Shown here: positions 11,227-12,755 of the stretch, piece after piece
Numbering within the stretch: position 1 is the first letter of the stretch
How the letters are laid out: each line of letters starts with the position of its first letter
Origin: CALMEC01 sp964393105
Lineage (GTDB): Bacteria; Actinomycetota; Thermoleophilia; Miltoncostaeales; Miltoncostaeaceae
Length of the DNA: 12,755 nucleotides
NCBI GenBank assembly: GCA_964393105.1
Contig: CAYMSM010000018.1
Coordinates: 1-12,755 of the forward strand
Reading direction: 5' to 3'
The notes under the pieces: model-generated
Told to the model about the DNA's origin: nothing
What the model saw: the letters and a program-made list of their open reading frames with translations, nothing else
Database searches by the model: none
Translations under genes and position numbers: made by a program

Positions 11227-12755
11227 ATGCAACCGACACGACGTCGAGAGCGAGCGGGACGGCGCCGGGGTGCTTGTGCGGCGATCGTCGCTTGTGCGGT
11301 GATCTTGCCGCTCGGCGGAGCGGCGGGGGGGACGTCCACCGCGGCGGGCACGACCGTTGCGGTCATCGTTCAGGAGCACGCCGGCGCGGGTGACGGGCCT
11401 GAGCGCGTCGTTGCACGTCTCGGCGGCCGCGTCCAGCGTCAGATCCCGTTGATCCACGGCTTCGCGGCCCGAGTCCCCGCCGGCGCGGTGGCTCCGCTGC
11501 GTCGGGTTCGTGGCATCCGTTCGATCACATTGGACCGGCGGGTCACGTTGAGCACCCCGATCGACGGGTGGGAGCCCAGGACCGACGCCGGCTCGACGCA
11601 GAACCTCGTCCGGCTGACGGGCGCGCGGAAGTTCTGGAACCACGGGTACACGGGTCGCGACATCGACGTGGCGGTCATCGACTCCGGCGTCACGCCGGTG
11701 GAGGGTCTCGACGGAACGGGCAAGCTCATCTACGGACCTGACCTGTCGTTCGACTCTCAACAGGACGAGCGCCGCCACCTGGACGGATACGGCCACGGGA
11801 CGCACCTGGCCGGCATCATCGCGGGCAGCGACGGGGGCACCGAGGGTGACCCTGGGGCGGATCGCGTCGAGGGCTTCACCGGCTTTGCTCCTGGCGCCCG
11901 GATCGTGTCGGTGAAGGTCGCCGATCGAACCGGGGCGGCCGACGTGTCGCAGGTCATCGCCGGGATTGACTGGGTCATCCAGCACCGCAACACCGACGGT
12001 CTCAACATTCGTGTCCTCAACCTGGCGTTCGGCACCGACGGGGTGCAGGACTACCGCATCGACCCGCTCGCGTACGCGGTCGAGGGCGCGTGGCGCAAGG
12101 GTGTCGTCGTCGTCGTCTCCGGTGGGAACGCCGGCTTTGGAGCCGCCAAGCTCACCAACCCGGCCTACGACCCGTATGTCCTTGCCGTCGGCGCGCAGGA
12201 CCAAAAAGGCACATTCTCGACTCGGGATGACGAGATCCCGTCGTGGTCGAGCACCGGAGATGGTGAGCGCAACCCGGACCTCGTGGCTCCGGGGAAGTCG
12301 GTCGTCAGCCTCCGCGTCAACGGATCTCACGTCGATCAGCACCACCCGGGCGGTCGAGTGGGTCAGCAGCGGTTCTTCCGCGGAAGCGGAACCTCGCAGG
12401 CTGCGGCGGTGGTGTCCGCCGCCGCCGCCCTGATCCTCGATCGTCGACCGTGGCTCAACCCTGATCAGGTCAAGGCAATCTTGACACGGTCGGCCGTCCG
12501 GCTGCCGAACGCTTCCGAGGCGGTGCAGGGCGCGGGCGCGCTCGACCTGCGCAACGCCTACCGGATGCGTACACCCCGAGCCGACCGCGTCGCGCAGACG
12601 TGGGAGCAGTCAACCGGGACCGGATCCCTTGACGCCGCACGTGGATCGAAACGCCTCGTCAACGATGGCGTCGTCCTGGACGGGGAGCGGGACATCGTCA
12701 CCCCATGGGATGGCGTGAGCTGGTCGTCCGATCTTTGGAGCGGGAAGTCGTGGAG
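11227..12755 (+). CDS. secreted S8 (subtilisin-like) serine protease, 3' end missing
   Basis: 509 residues are visible and the frame is open at the window edge. The start ATG has GAGGA seven bases upstream. An Arg-rich n-region and hydrophobic core (about 17-33) form a signal peptide, so the enzyme is exported. A propeptide of the inhibitor I9 type probably spans about 42-108. The catalytic domain has Asp152 (VAVIDSGV), His190 (GYGHGTHLAGIIAG), oxyanion Asn301 (SGGNAGFG) and Ser390 (GSGTSQAAA), so the triad is complete. After residue 450 a linker leads to Trp494, 499, 504 and 509, exactly five apart, the beginning of the W-rich repeat tail seen on some actinobacterial S8 proteases. It stands directly after the rplL hairpin and is probably transcribed on its own. 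Confidence 0.92.
   Translation, partial: MQPTRRRERAGRRRGACAAIVACAVILPLGGAAGGTSTAAGTTVAVIVQEHAGAGDGPERVVARLGGRVQRQIPLIHGFAARVPAGAVAPLRRVRGIRSITLDRRVTLSTPIDGWEPRTDAGSTQNLVRLTGARKFWNHGYTGRDIDVAVIDSGVTPVEGLDGTGKLIYGPDLSFDSQQDERRHLDGYGHGTHLAGIIAGSDGGTEGDPGADRVEGFTGFAPGARIVSVKVADRTGAADVSQVIAGIDWVIQHRNTDGLNIRVLNLAFGTDGVQDYRIDPLAYAVEGAWRKGVVVVVSGGNAGFGAAKLTNPAYDPYVLAVGAQDQKGTFSTRDDEIPSWSSTGDGERNPDLVAPGKSVVSLRVNGSHVDQHHPGGRVGQQRFFRGSGTSQAAAVVSAAAALILDRRPWLNPDQVKAILTRSAVRLPNASEAVQGAGALDLRNAYRMRTPRADRVAQTWEQSTGTGSLDAARGSKRLVNDGVVLDGERDIVTPWDGVSWSSDLWSGKSW

Noticed and set aside
11068..12345. 425-codon minus-strand frame
   Set aside because: Antisense to the S8 protease, which has signal peptide, triad and ribosome-binding site on the + strand.

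Overview
The window is GC-rich (I estimate roughly 68%) with GTG, TTG and probably CTG starts, and carries the order rpmG - tRNA-Trp - secE - nusG - rplK - rplA - rplJ - rplL. That order, the Eis-like acetyltransferase and the Trp-repeat subtilase point to an actinomycete-type (Actinomycetota) chromosome. I cannot name the class or genus from sequence alone.

Left part (1-5407): the C-terminus of a DEAD-box RNA helicase enters on the + strand and meets a five-gene minus-strand unit. Read 5'->3' it is a hydroxypyruvate isomerase-like enzyme (hyi), a CaiC-like acyl-CoA/carboxylate-CoA ligase, an unrecognised 83-residue protein, an Eis-like N-acetyltransferase and a membrane GT2 glycosyltransferase of the HpnB/CrtQ type. 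Three of the four junctions overlap (4, 4 and 22 bases), so the genes are very likely cotranscribed and translationally coupled. The joint pathway is unknown to me; carbohydrate-acid isomerisation, CoA activation, acyl transfer and glycosyl transfer could fit decoration of a lipid or small molecule, but this is inference.

Middle (5408-7084): a 341-base gap holds a perfect inverted repeat close to hyi and two copies of a 37-base composite repeat exactly 96 bases apart. Next come a minus-strand pair, a 3-hydroxyacyl-CoA dehydrogenase-fold enzyme and an SCP2-like lipid carrier protein, five codons or less apart. A divergent promoter region separates them from the ribosomal cluster.

Right part (7085-10981, + strand): L33, tRNA-Trp, SecE, NusG, L11, L1, L10 and L7/L12 form one translation/secretion/transcription-factor block. 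A structured L10 leader RNA lies before rplJ. L10 is unusual twice over: its best start is a CTG behind a perfect Shine-Dalgarno, and it carries a disordered acidic Ala/Pro/Glu tail of about 135 residues. A GC-rich hairpin closes the block.

Right end (11227-12755): where rpoB often follows rplL there is instead a secreted S8 subtilisin-like protease, cut by the window edge just as a Trp-every-five-residues repeat begins. I found no CRISPR array, intact mobile element or clear new defence system. The most unusual items are the L10 tail and start, the composite repeat upstream of hyi, and the composition of the five-gene unit.
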